Of a stretch of 64,000 bases of DNA, positions 1 through 8,502 are shown in pieces. The notes below the pieces were generated by a model that saw nothing but the letters and a program-made list of their open reading frames with translations, searched no databases and was not told the DNA's origin. The stretch is from Austwickia sp. (GTDB lineage: Bacteria; Actinomycetota; Actinomycetes; Actinomycetales; Dermatophilaceae): NCBI GenBank assembly GCA_016699675.1, contig CP064985.1, forward strand, positions 3,782,001 to 3,846,000, written 5' to 3'. Numbering within the stretch: position 1 is the first letter of the stretch; each line of letters opens with the position of its first letter. Made by a program: the position numbers and the translations under genes.

Positions 1-963
1 CCGTACGGCGTACGTCGCGTCGCGCCGCTCGCCCCGGCCGTCGTACCGCTGCTCGCGGCGGTCGCCGCCGCCTCCTCGGGAGCGTCCCTTCGTACGGCGA
101 GTGCCGCCGCCGTACGTCGCCTCGTCCAGAGCCCGCGCTCCCCCGCGCGGGGTGCCCCGGCGGCCCCGGGGGCCACCGTCGTCGAGCAGGCGGCCGCGTC
201 GGTCGGTGCCACGGCGGTAGCGTTCGATGGCCGCGACGAGATCGGGGTTGACCTGTGCGGTCGAGCCACGGTCGGCGTTGGACCCGCGGCGCTCCACGAA
301 CAGGTCGTAGAGGTCGCGGCCCACCATCATGTGCTGCCACAGCGGCACCGGCCGGTGCTCCTCCACCACCACCTCGACCGTGCCGCGGACCTCGCCCAGC
401 CACGCCCCGAACTCCTCGGCGTTGCTGACCGTGGCCGACAGCGAGACCACGGTGACGTGCGGCGGCAGGTGGATGATGACCTCCTCCCAGACGGGTCCGC
501 GGAACCGATCGGCGAGGTAGTGCACCTCGTCCATGACCACGTAGGCCAGGCCGTCCAGGGTGGGGCTGCCGACATAGAGCATGTTGCGCAGCACCTCGGT
601 CGTCATGACGACGACGGGGGCGTGCCCGTTGATGGCCGAATCACCGGTCAGCAGGCCGACGTTCGCGGCGCCATAGCGGCGCGACAGGTCGGCGTACTTC
701 TGGTTCGAGAGGGCCTTGATCGGCGCCGTGTAGAACGCCTTCTGGCCGCGCGCGAGGGCTAGGTGGACGGCGAACTCGCCGACCACCGTCTTGCCGGAGC
801 CGGTCGGGGCGGCGACGAGGACGCCCCGGCCCGCCTCCAGTGCGGTGCAGGCGCGCACCTGGAAGTCGTCGAGCGCAAAGTCGAAGCCGGCCTGGAAATC
901 GGCGAAGACTACCGAGGAGCTCCGAGCACGTGCCGCGGCGTACCGCTCGGCGGGGCTGGGCAT
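1..963 (-). CDS. helY: DEAD/DEAH-box RNA helicase, HelY/Mtr4-like (3' part beyond window)
   Basis: ATP-dependent RNA helicase of the actinobacterial HelY (Ski2/Mtr4-like) family, presumably acting on structured RNA. The visible 321 codons are the N-terminal part. Walker A APTGSGKT lies at about residues 52-59, the DEVH box at 145-148 and the SAT motif near 175. After residue 230 comes a low-complexity Arg/Gly-rich stretch that continues to the edge; basic linkers of this sort occur in the family, but this one is strongly RGG-like. The ATG at 963 is chosen because a TAGCCT hexamer sits 6 nt upstream (leaderless pattern) and because the helicase fold begins soon after. It lies downstream of tatA-tatC on the same strand, separated by a palindromic repeat. 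The missing part should hold the rest of the helicase core and the C-terminal domain. Confidence 0.93.
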   Translation of the reverse strand, partial: MPSPAERYAAARARSSSVVFADFQAGFDFALDDFQVRACTALEAGRGVLVAAPTGSGKTVVGEFAVHLALARGQKAFYTAPIKALSNQKYADLSRRYGAANVGLLTGDSAINGHAPVVVMTTEVLRNMLYVGSPTLDGLAYVVMDEVHYLADRFRGPVWEEVIIHLPPHVTVVSLSATVSNAEEFGAWLGEVRGTVEVVVEEHRPVPLWQHMMVGRDLYDLFVERRGSNADRGSTAQVNPDLVAAIERYRRGTDRRGRLLDDGGPRGRRGTPRGGARALDEATYGGGTRRTKGRSRGGGGDRREQRYDGRGERRDATYAVR

Positions 964-969
964 GGGCCC

Positions 970-975
970 AGGCTA
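970..975 (-). promoter_or_regulatory. -10 element (TAGCCT) of helY
   Basis: The hexamer lies 6 nt before the helY ATG and there is no Shine-Dalgarno, so the transcript is probably leaderless. Confidence 0.5.
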
Positions 976-987
976 CGTCATGGGCGT

Positions 988-1047
988 GACCGTTCGTGAC
1001 CTGCGCAAAGGGTGCCATGGCACCAAAAGGGCAGGTCGTGAACGGTC
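988..1047. repeat. 60-bp dispersed palindrome, copy 1
   Basis: Imperfect inverted repeat centred on the CCATGG at 1015-1020. The outer arms (988-1006 and 1029-1047) pair almost fully, with a small A-rich internal mismatch around 1007-1010/1025-1028. A second, better paired copy lies at 56812-56875. The arms share the word GACCGTTCGTGACCTGCG. This copy sits between the tatC stop and the helY start. Confidence 0.9.
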
Positions 1048-1100
1048 GGGCTGTGGATAAGTCGGGCCCGTCGTGGTTCGGTGCGGTCGCAGCCGACGCC

Positions 1101-1907
1101 TCAGAGCGGGCTGGCCTCGTCGTCGCCGAGCGAGTCCGCCCAGTCGGGACGATTGCGGTGGCGGCGCTTGTCGTTGAGGGCGGCGATGCCGTAGGCGAGG
1201 AGGTACAGGGCGCACATCGGCAGCGCCAGCGAGAACATCGTGAACGGGTCCGGCGTCGGGGTCATCACGGCGGCGAAGATGAAGATCCCGACGACGGCAA
1301 AACGCCAGACGCGCAACATGGCCGCCGCGGGGAGGATCCCGATCAGGTTGAACGCGACCAGGAAGATCGGCAAGAGGAACGCCAGCCCGAACGCGAGCAG
1401 GAATTTGCTCGTGAAGTTGAGGTAGAGGTCCGCGGCGATGATGTTGCTGCCCAGCTCGGGGGTGAAGCCGAGCAGGATTTCGACGGCCTTGGGCAGCGTG
1501 AGGTAGGCCAGGTAGGTCCCGCCGAGGAACAGCGGCACCGCGGTGAGGATGAACGCCGCCGCGGTGCGCTTCTCTTTCTTGGTGAGCCCGGGCACGACGA
1601 ACGCCCAGATCTGGTAGAGCCAGATCGGGCTGGAGATGAACAGGGCGATGAAGATCGCGATCTGCAGTTGCAGCGCGAACGGATCGGTGAGGCCCTGGAA
1701 GTTGACCTGGCCGCCGCGGGCTCGGATCGGCTCCATGAGCGCGCTCATCACCGGGTTGTAGAGGTTCCACCCCGGGACGGTGGCGATGACGATGGCGATC
1801 ACCGCGATCAGGAACCGGTTGCGCAGCTCCCGCAGGTGTTCGACGAGGGCCATCCGACCCTCGGGGTCGCGCTTCTTGCGTCGCCTCGGCAGGGGGTTGC
1901 GGGCCAC
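1101..1907 (-). CDS. tatC: Sec-independent protein translocase TatC
   Basis: Multi-spanning receptor of the twin-arginine translocase, which binds RR signal peptides and with TatA exports folded proteins. The 268-residue product has the family's length and six hydrophobic segments. It starts with a basic N terminus and the conserved HLRELRNR motif (about residues 24-31) on the cytoplasmic side, and has the typical FxPGLxxxEK region near 103. The GTG start is 10 nt downstream of the tatA stop, so the two are co-transcribed. The pafB-pafC-tatA-tatC-helY order is a conserved actinobacterial arrangement. The C terminus is charged and predicted cytoplasmic. Confidence 0.96.
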   Translation of the reverse strand: MARNPLPRRRKKRDPEGRMALVEHLRELRNRFLIAVIAIVIATVPGWNLYNPVMSALMEPIRARGGQVNFQGLTDPFALQLQIAIFIALFISSPIWLYQIWAFVVPGLTKKEKRTAAAFILTAVPLFLGGTYLAYLTLPKAVEILLGFTPELGSNIIAADLYLNFTSKFLLAFGLAFLLPIFLVAFNLIGILPAAAMLRVWRFAVVGIFIFAAVMTPTPDPFTMFSLALPMCALYLLAYGIAALNDKRRHRNRPDWADSLGDDEASPL

Positions 1908-1917
1908 CGCGACGGGC

Positions 1918-2403
1918 TCAGCGCGCGGCGTCGTCGTGCGGGCCGCGCGCCATGTCGTCGTGCGGGCCGCGCGCCATGTCGTCGCCGGGCCCTACGCCGC
2001 TCTCGCGGGCGGCGCGGGCTGCGCGTTCGGCGCGGACCTCCGCCTCGATGCGCGCGCGGGCGGCGTCCTCCGCATCGATCCGCGCCTCGGCCTCGGCGCG
2101 CAGGCGGGCGTCGCGCTCCGCGGGCGTCTCGGTGCCGCCCGCGGCGGGTTGCTGCGTGGTGGCGGCTGGCGTGGTGGTCGGTGCGGACGCGGCAGGAGGC
2201 GGCACGACGGTGGCGCCGCGGACGGTGTCCTGGCTGGCGGCGCTCGGCGCGTCGTCGCGCTTCATCTCCTCGACCTCGGCCTTGAAGATGCGCATCGATC
2301 GACCCAGGCTGCGCGCCGCATCCGGCAGCTTCTTCCAGCCGAACAGGACCACCACGATGAGGAGGATGACGATGAGTTCGGGTCCTCCGAGCCACTGCGG
2401 CAT
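1918..2403 (-). CDS. tatA: Sec-independent protein translocase TatA/TatE
   Basis: Pore-forming subunit of the twin-arginine translocase. It has a single N-terminal membrane helix (about residues 8-22), the FG hinge, then an amphipathic helix (KKLPDAARSLGRSMRIFK) and a long charged tail, as expected for TatA. At 161 residues it is longer than the usual 70-100. The extra length is an Ala/Arg/Glu-rich tail that ends in a peptide repeated through an in-frame 24-bp duplication. A GGAAGG ribosome site lies 6 nt before the ATG. It is followed at once by tatC and preceded by pafC. A TatB function cannot be excluded from sequence alone. Confidence 0.94.
   Translation of the reverse strand: MPQWLGGPELIVILLIVVVLFGWKKLPDAARSLGRSMRIFKAEVEEMKRDDAPSAASQDTVRGATVVPPPAASAPTTTPAATTQQPAAGGTETPAERDARLRAEAEARIDAEDAARARIEAEVRAERAARAARESGVGPGDDMARGPHDDMARGPHDDAAR
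1930..1977. repeat. 24-bp tandem duplication in the tatA 3' end
   Basis: Two identical 24-bp units (1930-1953 and 1954-1977), followed by a partial third. In the tatA frame each unit encodes one copy of an eight-residue peptide containing ARGPHDD. The unit is a multiple of three, so copy-number change would not break the frame. Confidence 0.9.
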
Positions 2404-2463
2404 GGCACACCTTCCGTGTCGGCGAGGGCGCCACGGGGCGCGACCTCGGCTCCTGTCCGGGCG

Positions 2464-3534
2464 TCAGTGTACGGGCTCGGCATGACCATAGGCTGACAGC
2501 GCCGCCGCAGCTCCCTGCGCCACCTCTTCCGCCAACCAGGCCGGCTCCTGGACCATCGCCTGGCCCCCGAGGCGCCACAGGAGCCGCCGCAACCACGCGG
2601 TGTCCGCGGTGTGCAGCCGCAGAATCGTGCCGCGCTCGCTGACCCCGCCGCCGCCGCTGCCGCTGCCGGCCTGGTCGTCCGGCTGGTGGGAGACGTGTGG
2701 GTAGTAGTCGGCGACCCATGCCGCGGACGGCGCGAGTCGCAGGGATACCAGCAGGTCGTCCGGTCCGGGCTGGAAGATGCCGGCGTCCAGGTCGCGGGGG
2801 CGGGCCCCGTCGGGCGGCACGCCGGGCTCGTCGAGGACGCTCACCTCCTCGATGCGGTCCAGCCGGAAGAGTCGTACGGCGTCGCTGCGGTGGCACCAGC
2901 CCTCGAAGTACCAGCGCCCTTCGGCGCTGGTCAGCCGCATCGGGTCGACGTCGCGCGCCGTCGACTCGTCGCGCGCGGGCACGAGATAGCGCAGGTGGAC
3001 GCGGCGCTTGCGGGCGAGGGCGTCGCGCAAGGCCGCGAGGGTCGCGGCCTCGGTGCCCTCGGCCATGTCCACCTGAATCCGTTCGCTCGCCGCCTGCACG
3101 GTCGGGGCGGCGGCCGAGGAGATGGCGTCCTCGAGCTTGGCGAGGGTGCGGTCGAGGGCGTCCCGTTCGGTGAGGCCCGGGATGTCTGCCAAGGTGCGCA
3201 GGGCGACGATGAGCGCGAGTGCCTCGTCGCGGCCCAGGCGCAACGGCCGCGCAATGGCCTCGGCGTTGCCGAGGTAGACGCGGCCGTCCTCCCAGTCCGC
3301 CTCGATGAGGTCGTCCGGCATGCCCCCGGGCGTCCCGCACAGGAACAGCAGGGCCAGATCGGCCTCCAGCTGTTCGCGGCTGACCTGCAGCTCGGCCGCG
3401 GCCTGCTCGATGTCGATCCCCTGGCGGTGCAGCAGCCAGGGCACCATCGTGAGCAACCGGGCCAGGCGGTCCGTGGCGCTCTCCGCGGGCGGGCGCTTGC
3501 GGGGAGCGCGTGGCTTGGCGGCGCGCGGGCTCAC
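2464..3534 (-). CDS. pafC: WYL-domain transcriptional regulator PafC
   Basis: Half of the PafBC transcription activator, which in mycobacteria drives the RecA-independent DNA-damage response and is encoded beside the Pup ligase locus. The 356-residue protein has an N-terminal winged-helix part (PWLLHRQGIDIEQAAAELQV, around 30-50), a central WYL domain (RWYFEGWCHRSD near 200; RLFRLDRI) and a C-terminal extension. The GTG start at 3534 overlaps the pafB TGA (GTGA), so the two subunits are translationally coupled. The reading frame stays open further upstream, but that stretch is the pafB gene in another frame. A glycine-rich run lies near residue 275. Confidence 0.93.
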   Translation of the reverse strand: MSPRAAKPRAPRKRPPAESATDRLARLLTMVPWLLHRQGIDIEQAAAELQVSREQLEADLALLFLCGTPGGMPDDLIEADWEDGRVYLGNAEAIARPLRLGRDEALALIVALRTLADIPGLTERDALDRTLAKLEDAISSAAAPTVQAASERIQVDMAEGTEAATLAALRDALARKRRVHLRYLVPARDESTARDVDPMRLTSAEGRWYFEGWCHRSDAVRLFRLDRIEEVSVLDEPGVPPDGARPRDLDAGIFQPGPDDLLVSLRLAPSAAWVADYYPHVSHQPDDQAGSGSGGGGVSERGTILRLHTADTAWLRRLLWRLGGQAMVQEPAWLAEEVAQGAAAALSAYGHAEPVH

Positions 3535-4580
3535 GACGTACTCCCGGCGCCGTGCGCCTCGAACGCGCCGCGGAGCCGCCGCACGACGCCCGCCACCAGT
3601 GGCTCGGGCGACTCGGCCACGACGTCCGGGCCGTAGCCGGCCAGCTCGTCCGCCAGCGCCTCGACATCGGTCGTGATCAACGTGAGCCGGTCCCAGCCGG
3701 CCTCCGCGGAGGGCATAGCCGGCATGGGCTCCGCCGAGGAAGCGGGGGCGGCGCCCTGGGCAGGCGCGATCGACTCGGCACGGCGGCGCAGCGCGTGCCC
3801 CGCACCCGCGCGCACCCGGCAGGTGACCGTCACCGGCTCCCCGTCGCGGGCCTGCAGCCGGATCAGGGCGCGGGGCTGGTGGCCGGCGGGCACGACGTAC
3901 GACCCGGGGGGCCCGTCGCGGCGGACCTCCCCCTCGATCCGGCCCACCCGGAAGACCCGGGTGTCGGCGCGATCGATGTCGTAACCGGTGAGGTACCACC
4001 GACCGTGCCAGCTGGCCAACCCCCATGGCTGGACGTGCCGCTCGCGGACCTCGCCGGACCGGTTCGTTCGGTAGGTGAAGGCGATCGGGCAGGTGTCGAC
4101 CACCGCCGCCCGGACGGCGTCGAACGCGGGCTCCACCGTGCGGACCCTGGCCTCGATGCCGATGATCGAGGACTCGTCGCGCTCCACCCCGTCGGCGGCG
4201 AGCTTGCGCAGCGCCTGCGCCGCAGGTCCGCCGAGGCTCGCCTGCGCCCACGTCCGGCTGGCCAGCGACAGCACGGCCAGCTCGTCGGGGGCGAGGCGCA
4301 GCTCGGGTACGGCGTACTCCCGGCGGTCGATCCGATAGCCCGGCTCGTCCTCGAAGAAGCTGTCGAGCTGCTCGGTGACCAGCGGGATCCCGAGCTCGCG
4401 CAGTTCCTCCTTGTCGCGCTCGAACATCCGCTCGAAGGCATCGTCGGAGGGCGTCTCGGCGTACTGCGCCACGGACGAGCGGATCTGCGCGCGGGTGAGC
4501 GGCCGACGCGTGTAGAGCAGGCAGATCACGAGGTTGAGCAGCCGCTCGGTCTTCGCCGCGACCATCGGCGGGGCCTTCAT
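3531..4580 (-). CDS. pafB: WYL-domain transcriptional regulator PafB
   Basis: Partner of PafC in the DNA-damage-responsive PafBC activator. The 349-residue product begins with a winged helix-turn-helix (TERLLNLVICLLYTRRPLTR, residues 10-29), followed by the EFP/YGI-type linker and a WYL domain (GRWYLTGYDIDRADTRVFRV, about 190-210) that in other members senses nucleic acid ligands. A TAACGT hexamer 7 nt before the ATG, without a Shine-Dalgarno, suggests a leaderless transcript that starts the pafB-pafC-tatA-tatC unit. An FKBP gene ends 57 nt upstream. Confidence 0.93.
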   Translation of the reverse strand: MKAPPMVAAKTERLLNLVICLLYTRRPLTRAQIRSSVAQYAETPSDDAFERMFERDKEELRELGIPLVTEQLDSFFEDEPGYRIDRREYAVPELRLAPDELAVLSLASRTWAQASLGGPAAQALRKLAADGVERDESSIIGIEARVRTVEPAFDAVRAAVVDTCPIAFTYRTNRSGEVRERHVQPWGLASWHGRWYLTGYDIDRADTRVFRVGRIEGEVRRDGPPGSYVVPAGHQPRALIRLQARDGEPVTVTCRVRAGAGHALRRRAESIAPAQGAAPASSAEPMPAMPSAEAGWDRLTLITTDVEALADELAGYGPDVVAESPEPLVAGVVRRLRGAFEAHGAGSTS

Positions 4581-4587
4581 GGCACCG

Positions 4588-4593
4588 ACGTTA
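4588..4593 (-). promoter_or_regulatory. -10 element (TAACGT) of pafB
   Basis: TAACGT lies 7 nt before the pafB ATG with no ribosome site between, which fits a leaderless start. Confidence 0.5.
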
Positions 4594-4637
4594 CCCGATC
4601 ACACGTACGATCGGAACCAGCACGCGAGCGCGGCCGC

Positions 4638-5030
4638 TCAGCGCACGCCCATCAGGTCGACGACGAAGATCAGGGTCTCCCCCGGCGCGATGGCCCCGCC
4701 CGCGCCGCGGTCGCCGTACGCCAGGTGGGGCGGGATGACCAGCTTGCGCCGACCGCCGACCTTCATGCCGGCGATGCCCTCGTCCCAGCCGCGGATCACG
4801 CGGCCGGCCCCGAGCGGGAACTCCAGCGTCTGCCCGCGATTCCAGGAGGCGTCGAACTCCTCGCCGGTCGACCAGGCCACCCCGACGTAGTGCGTGTCGA
4901 CGGTGTGTCCGGCGCGGGCCTGCTCGCCGTCTCCCTCGATGAGGTCCTCGATGACCAGCTCGGCCGGCGGGGTCTCGCCGGGGAAGTCGATCTCGGGCTT
5001 GCTGCGGCCGAAGGCGTCGGACGTCGTCAC
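4638..5030 (-). CDS. FKBP-type peptidyl-prolyl cis-trans isomerase
   Basis: Cytoplasmic single-domain FKBP that speeds cis-trans isomerisation of X-Pro bonds. The 130 residues carry the family signatures VDTHYVGVAWSTGEEFDASW (about 44-63), FPLGAGRVIRGWDEGIAGM (71-89) and PPHLAYGDRGAGG, which form the hydrophobic FK506-type pocket. No signal peptide is present. The GTG start has a GAGGAG ribosome site about 5 nt upstream. It lies between pafB and a lipoprotein FKBP with the same orientation, a pairing often found next to pafA in actinobacteria. Confidence 0.93.
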   Translation of the reverse strand: MTTSDAFGRSKPEIDFPGETPPAELVIEDLIEGDGEQARAGHTVDTHYVGVAWSTGEEFDASWNRGQTLEFPLGAGRVIRGWDEGIAGMKVGGRRKLVIPPHLAYGDRGAGGAIAPGETLIFVVDLMGVR

Positions 5031-5124
5031 GCGGTGCTCCTCTGCGGGATTGGCGGTGCGGGGTTTCAGCCTGGCACAGGCCGCTGCCGGGCGCCTGCCC
5101 GACGACCTCGGGATCCGGGCGACC

Positions 5125-6171
5125 TTAGGGGGTCCAGGCGCCCAGGATGTCCATGACGAAGATGAGCACGTCGTCGCCCTTGATCTGGGCGTCGGGGTTG
5201 CCGTTGGCGCCGTAGCCGTCCGCCGGCTGGGCGATGATGAGCAGCCGCGACCCGACGGTCTGGCCGGGGATGTTGTTGTCCCAGGCCTTGATGAGCTGGC
5301 CGGCGCCGATCGGGAACTCCGCCGTCGTCTTGGCGCTCTTGCCGGAGTAGTCGAAGGGCTGGTCCGGGGTGCGCCAGGTGGCTCCGGTGTAGCGGACGAG
5401 GATGGTCTGCCCCTTGCCGACCTTCGGGCCGGCCCCCGTGATCAGCGGCTGGACCACCGTCTCCTTCACCGGCGTCGGGCTGGGCACCGTGAACTTCGCG
5501 GGCTGCTTCGGGTCGTCGGGCACCTGCACGGTGGGCAGGCCCGCCTTCGGGGGCACCGCGGTGCCGGTGGCCTTGTCGAGGAGAGGCTGGACCGAGAGCG
5601 TGTCGAGCACGAAGAGCACCGTGTCGTCCAGGGTCATCCCCTGGGTGAGCTGGGACTCGTTGAGGATCTTGTTCGCGGGGATTGCGAGCAGCGCCTGCAC
5701 GCCGACCTTCTGATCCTTGAGGGCGTCCACGAATCCCGGCACCGTGGCGGAGTCCTTGGCGATCTGCACGGCCGCGGGCTGGCCACCGTAGGAGGAGCCC
5801 ATCGTCGATCCGTCGACGCCGGAGAACCGGGCCCAGTTGGCGGTCACGATGCCGGGGTCGGTGATGGGCGCTCCGGTGCCCGCCTTGAGGATGCGGCTCT
5901 TGGTCTCCTTCACCCGGAACGGCTTGGTGGGCAGCGTGATGGTGGGTGCGGTCTTGGCGTCCTTGCCGGGCGTGACCGTGACCTTGGCCAGCTCGGTGTC
6001 GCTGCTCGCACTGGCCCCGGAGCTTGTCGTGCCGCTGGCCGCAGGGGTGGGGGCGTCCGCGCAGCCGGCCAGCGAGCCGATCAGCAGGGTCAGGGGCAGG
6101 ACGCCCGCGGCGAGCAGCTTGCTGCGGCTGCTGGTGGGAACGCGACGGGAAACGGGAGTCTGGGCAGACAC
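5125..6171 (-). CDS. Lipoprotein with two FKBP-like domains
   Basis: Secreted, lipid-anchored FKBP-type prolyl isomerase. An N-terminal signal ends in lipobox LAGC (about residues 34-37), so the mature protein should sit on the outer face of the membrane. Two FKBP-like domains follow. The first (about 95-215) is degenerate and lacks most of the aromatic pocket. The second (about 230-348) keeps the RYTGATW, FPIGAGQLIKAWDNNIPG and DVLIFVMDIL motifs. The GTG at 6171 is preferred over an ATG 117 nt upstream because GAGAAGG lies 7 nt before it and because it puts the signal peptide at the N terminus. The 348-residue length is usual for double-domain members. It could help fold exported proteins. 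Confidence 0.9.
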   Translation of the reverse strand: MSAQTPVSRRVPTSSRSKLLAAGVLPLTLLIGSLAGCADAPTPAASGTTSSGASASSDTELAKVTVTPGKDAKTAPTITLPTKPFRVKETKSRILKAGTGAPITDPGIVTANWARFSGVDGSTMGSSYGGQPAAVQIAKDSATVPGFVDALKDQKVGVQALLAIPANKILNESQLTQGMTLDDTVLFVLDTLSVQPLLDKATGTAVPPKAGLPTVQVPDDPKQPAKFTVPSPTPVKETVVQPLITGAGPKVGKGQTILVRYTGATWRTPDQPFDYSGKSAKTTAEFPIGAGQLIKAWDNNIPGQTVGSRLLIIAQPADGYGANGNPDAQIKGDDVLIFVMDILGAWTP

Positions 6172-6344
6172 GGGATGACCTTCTCGGGGGACGCCAGGGA
6201 TACGGGGCACGCTCGGGGGACGACGTGGGCACAGCCCTACCGGGCCAATGACGAGTTGGCTCAGCCTAACCCGTGCGTGCGGGTGCACCCGAACGCGGGG
6301 ATCACCGGCGAGCCGCGGTGGATCCCCTGCGTGCTGGCGCGGCG

Positions 6345-7724
6345 TCAGCTCCGGCCCCGGGCCATCAGCTCCAGCAAGGCGTCGACCCGGTCGTCGGTCG
6401 TGGCGAACGGGTCCTTGCAGATCGCCGTACGGCCCTCGTTGCCGTCGAGGCGCAGGTGGGTCCAGTCGACGGTGTACTCGCGCCGATGCTCCTGCGCGGC
6501 CGCGACGAACGCCCCACGCAGGGCAGCGCGGGTGGTGGCGGGCGGACGGCGTACGGCGTGGGCCACCGCATCCGGGCTGGTCCAGCGGTGCAGCGCCCCG
6601 GCCGCCTCGAGCCGCAGCGCCAGCCCGCGGGCCGGGTCGATGTCGTGATAGAGCATGTCGAGCTGCAGCATCCGCGGATCGTCCCAGGCCAGGCCGTGAC
6701 GCTCGGCCTGCCGGCGGAGCAGGGCGTGCTTGGCGATCCAGTCGACGTGCCGGGCGACGCGGCCCGGTTCGCCGTCCTCGAGCGCCGTGAGGATCTCATC
6801 CCAGAGGGCGAGGCAGTCGCCGTCCCAGGGGCGGGTCGCCCCGTGCCGGGCGAGGTGGTCCGCGGCGAGCGCGTAGTAGGCGCGTTGGGCCTCCACCGCG
6901 GTGATCGTGCGGCCGTCGACGGTGGCGTACGTCGCGCGGCCGGTCAGGTCCCGGGCGGCGGCGCGGATCGCGCTCGCGGTGTTGGCCGGGGCGACGGGCG
7001 GCGGCGGGGCGCCGGCCTCGAGCGCCCGCAGCACCAAGTCCGCCGCGGCGACCTTCAGCAGCGTGCTGGACTCGGCCATGTTCGAGTCGCCGACGATGAC
7101 GTGCAGGCGGCGGTGCCGAGCCGCGTCGGCGTGCGGTTCGTCCCGGGTGTTGATCATCGGCCGGCTGCGGGTAGTGGCGCTCGAGGCGCCCTCCCACATC
7201 ACGTCGGCGCGCTGGGACAGGCAGTATTCCGGCCGGCCCTCCTTGGTGAGCACGATGCGCCCGGCGCCGCAGACCAGCTGGCGCGTGACCAGGAAGCCGA
7301 CCAGGGCGTCCGCCAGCACGTGCAGGTCCGAGGTGCGGGAGACGAGGTAGTTCTCGTGGCAGCCGTAGGAGTTGCCCGCCGAGTCGACGTTGTTGCGGAA
7401 CAGGAAGACGTCGCCGACGACCCCGTCCTGCGCCATCCGCTGCTGGGCCTGCCCGATCAGGTCAACCATCATCGCGGTCCCGGCGCGGTCCTGGGCCAGC
7501 AGGTCGGGCAGGGTGTCGCATTCGGCGGTGGCGTACTCCGGGTGGTTGCCCACGTCGAGGTAGAGCCGGCCGCCGTTGGGCAGGAAGACGTTGCTGCTGC
7601 GGCTGGCCGCCACGATGCCGCGGAAAAGGTAGCGGGCCACCTCGTCGGGCGTCAGGGCCTTGCTGCCATCCTTGGTGCAGGTGACCCCGTACTCCGTCTC
7701 CAGCCCGTAGATCCGTCGGTCCAT
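6345..7724 (-). CDS. pafA: Pup--protein ligase PafA
   Basis: Attaches prokaryotic ubiquitin-like protein Pup through its C-terminal glutamate to lysines of target proteins, using ATP, and so marks them for the proteasome. The 459-residue protein begins with the carboxylate-amine-ligase motif YGLETEYGV. It carries the conserved NPEYATAECD, NSYGCHENYLV and INTRDEPHADAARHRRLHVI blocks shared with Dop and glutamine synthetase-like enzymes. The ATG at 7724 is chosen because GGGGGAG lies about 5 nt upstream and because the family N terminus starts there. It begins 1 nt after the prcA stop, ending the pup-prcB-prcA-pafA operon. Confidence 0.97.
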   Translation of the reverse strand: MDRRIYGLETEYGVTCTKDGSKALTPDEVARYLFRGIVAASRSSNVFLPNGGRLYLDVGNHPEYATAECDTLPDLLAQDRAGTAMMVDLIGQAQQRMAQDGVVGDVFLFRNNVDSAGNSYGCHENYLVSRTSDLHVLADALVGFLVTRQLVCGAGRIVLTKEGRPEYCLSQRADVMWEGASSATTRSRPMINTRDEPHADAARHRRLHVIVGDSNMAESSTLLKVAAADLVLRALEAGAPPPPVAPANTASAIRAAARDLTGRATYATVDGRTITAVEAQRAYYALAADHLARHGATRPWDGDCLALWDEILTALEDGEPGRVARHVDWIAKHALLRRQAERHGLAWDDPRMLQLDMLYHDIDPARGLALRLEAAGALHRWTSPDAVAHAVRRPPATTRAALRGAFVAAAQEHRREYTVDWTHLRLDGNEGRTAICKDPFATTDDRVDALLELMARGRS

Positions 7725-7725
7725 C

Positions 7726-8502
7726 TCAACTCCCCCGCTGGGTCTGCGGATTGGTGCTGCGCGGGCGGCGGTCCTCGTGATCGGCCGCGCCGCCACGTGC
7801 TGTGGCGGGCCCGGTCGCCCCACCCGCCTGGTCACCGGCCGCGTCGCCGGTGAGGTCGGTCGTCAGTCGCCGGAACGTCCGCCGCGGGCGGCTGCGGTCG
7901 AGCAGGGCCGCCTCCAGCGGCGCAGGCGGTACGTCGTCGCGGCGCAGCGCCCGCGCCGCCAGGGCCAGCGTCTGCGCCAGCGGCAGGTCGGGGCGCAGCT
8001 CGTCGCGCAGCGCCGCGCTGACCTGGTCGTGGGCGCCGGCGGCGACGGCGTACCCGGGTTCGTCCAACACCGACCCGTCGTAGCCGACCCGATAGATCTC
8101 GTCGGCGCCCGGCTCGCGGCCCACCTGCGCCAGCAGGATCTCGACCTCGAACGGCTTGCTCTCCTGCGCGAACGTCGCCCCGAGCGTCTGGGCGTAGGCG
8201 CCGGCCAACGCCCGGGCGGCCACGTCGGCGCGGTCGTAGGCGTAGCCGCGCAGGTCGGCGTACCGGACGCCGGCGACGCGCAGGGTCTCGAACTCGTGGT
8301 ACTTGCCCACCCCCGCGAACCCGATCCGGTCGTGGATCTCGGCGATCTTGTGCAGGCTCGGGCTGGGGTTCTCCGCGACGAACAGGACGCCCTCCGCGCA
8401 GCTCGCGACGAGGACCGGGCGGCCCCGCGCGATGCCCTTGCGGGCGAACTCCGCGCGGTCCTTGGTGAGCTGCTCCGGGCTGACGTAGAACGGGATGCTC
8501 AT
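7726..8502 (-). CDS. prcA: 20S proteasome alpha subunit
   Basis: Non-catalytic alpha ring subunit of the bacterial 20S proteasome, which gates substrate entry and docks the Arc/Mpa ATPase. The product is 258 residues. The N terminus (FYVSPEQLTKDRAEFARKGI, about 5-24) matches the gating helix of PrcA, and the Ntn-hydrolase fold follows (VGKYHEFETLRVAGVRYADL). The last 35 residues are Gly/Ala/Arg-rich and variable, as in other actinomycetes. The ATG overlaps the prcB stop (ATGA), so production is coupled to the beta subunit. Confidence 0.97.
   Translation of the reverse strand: MSIPFYVSPEQLTKDRAEFARKGIARGRPVLVASCAEGVLFVAENPSPSLHKIAEIHDRIGFAGVGKYHEFETLRVAGVRYADLRGYAYDRADVAARALAGAYAQTLGATFAQESKPFEVEILLAQVGREPGADEIYRVGYDGSVLDEPGYAVAAGAHDQVSAALRDELRPDLPLAQTLALAARALRRDDVPPAPLEAALLDRSRPRRTFRRLTTDLTGDAAGDQAGGATGPATARGGAADHEDRRPRSTNPQTQRGS

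Noticed and set aside
996..2285. 429-codon plus-strand frame opposite tatC/tatA
   Set aside because: The antisense product is Arg/Glu/Gly-rich without domains, while tatC and tatA on the other strand are clear.
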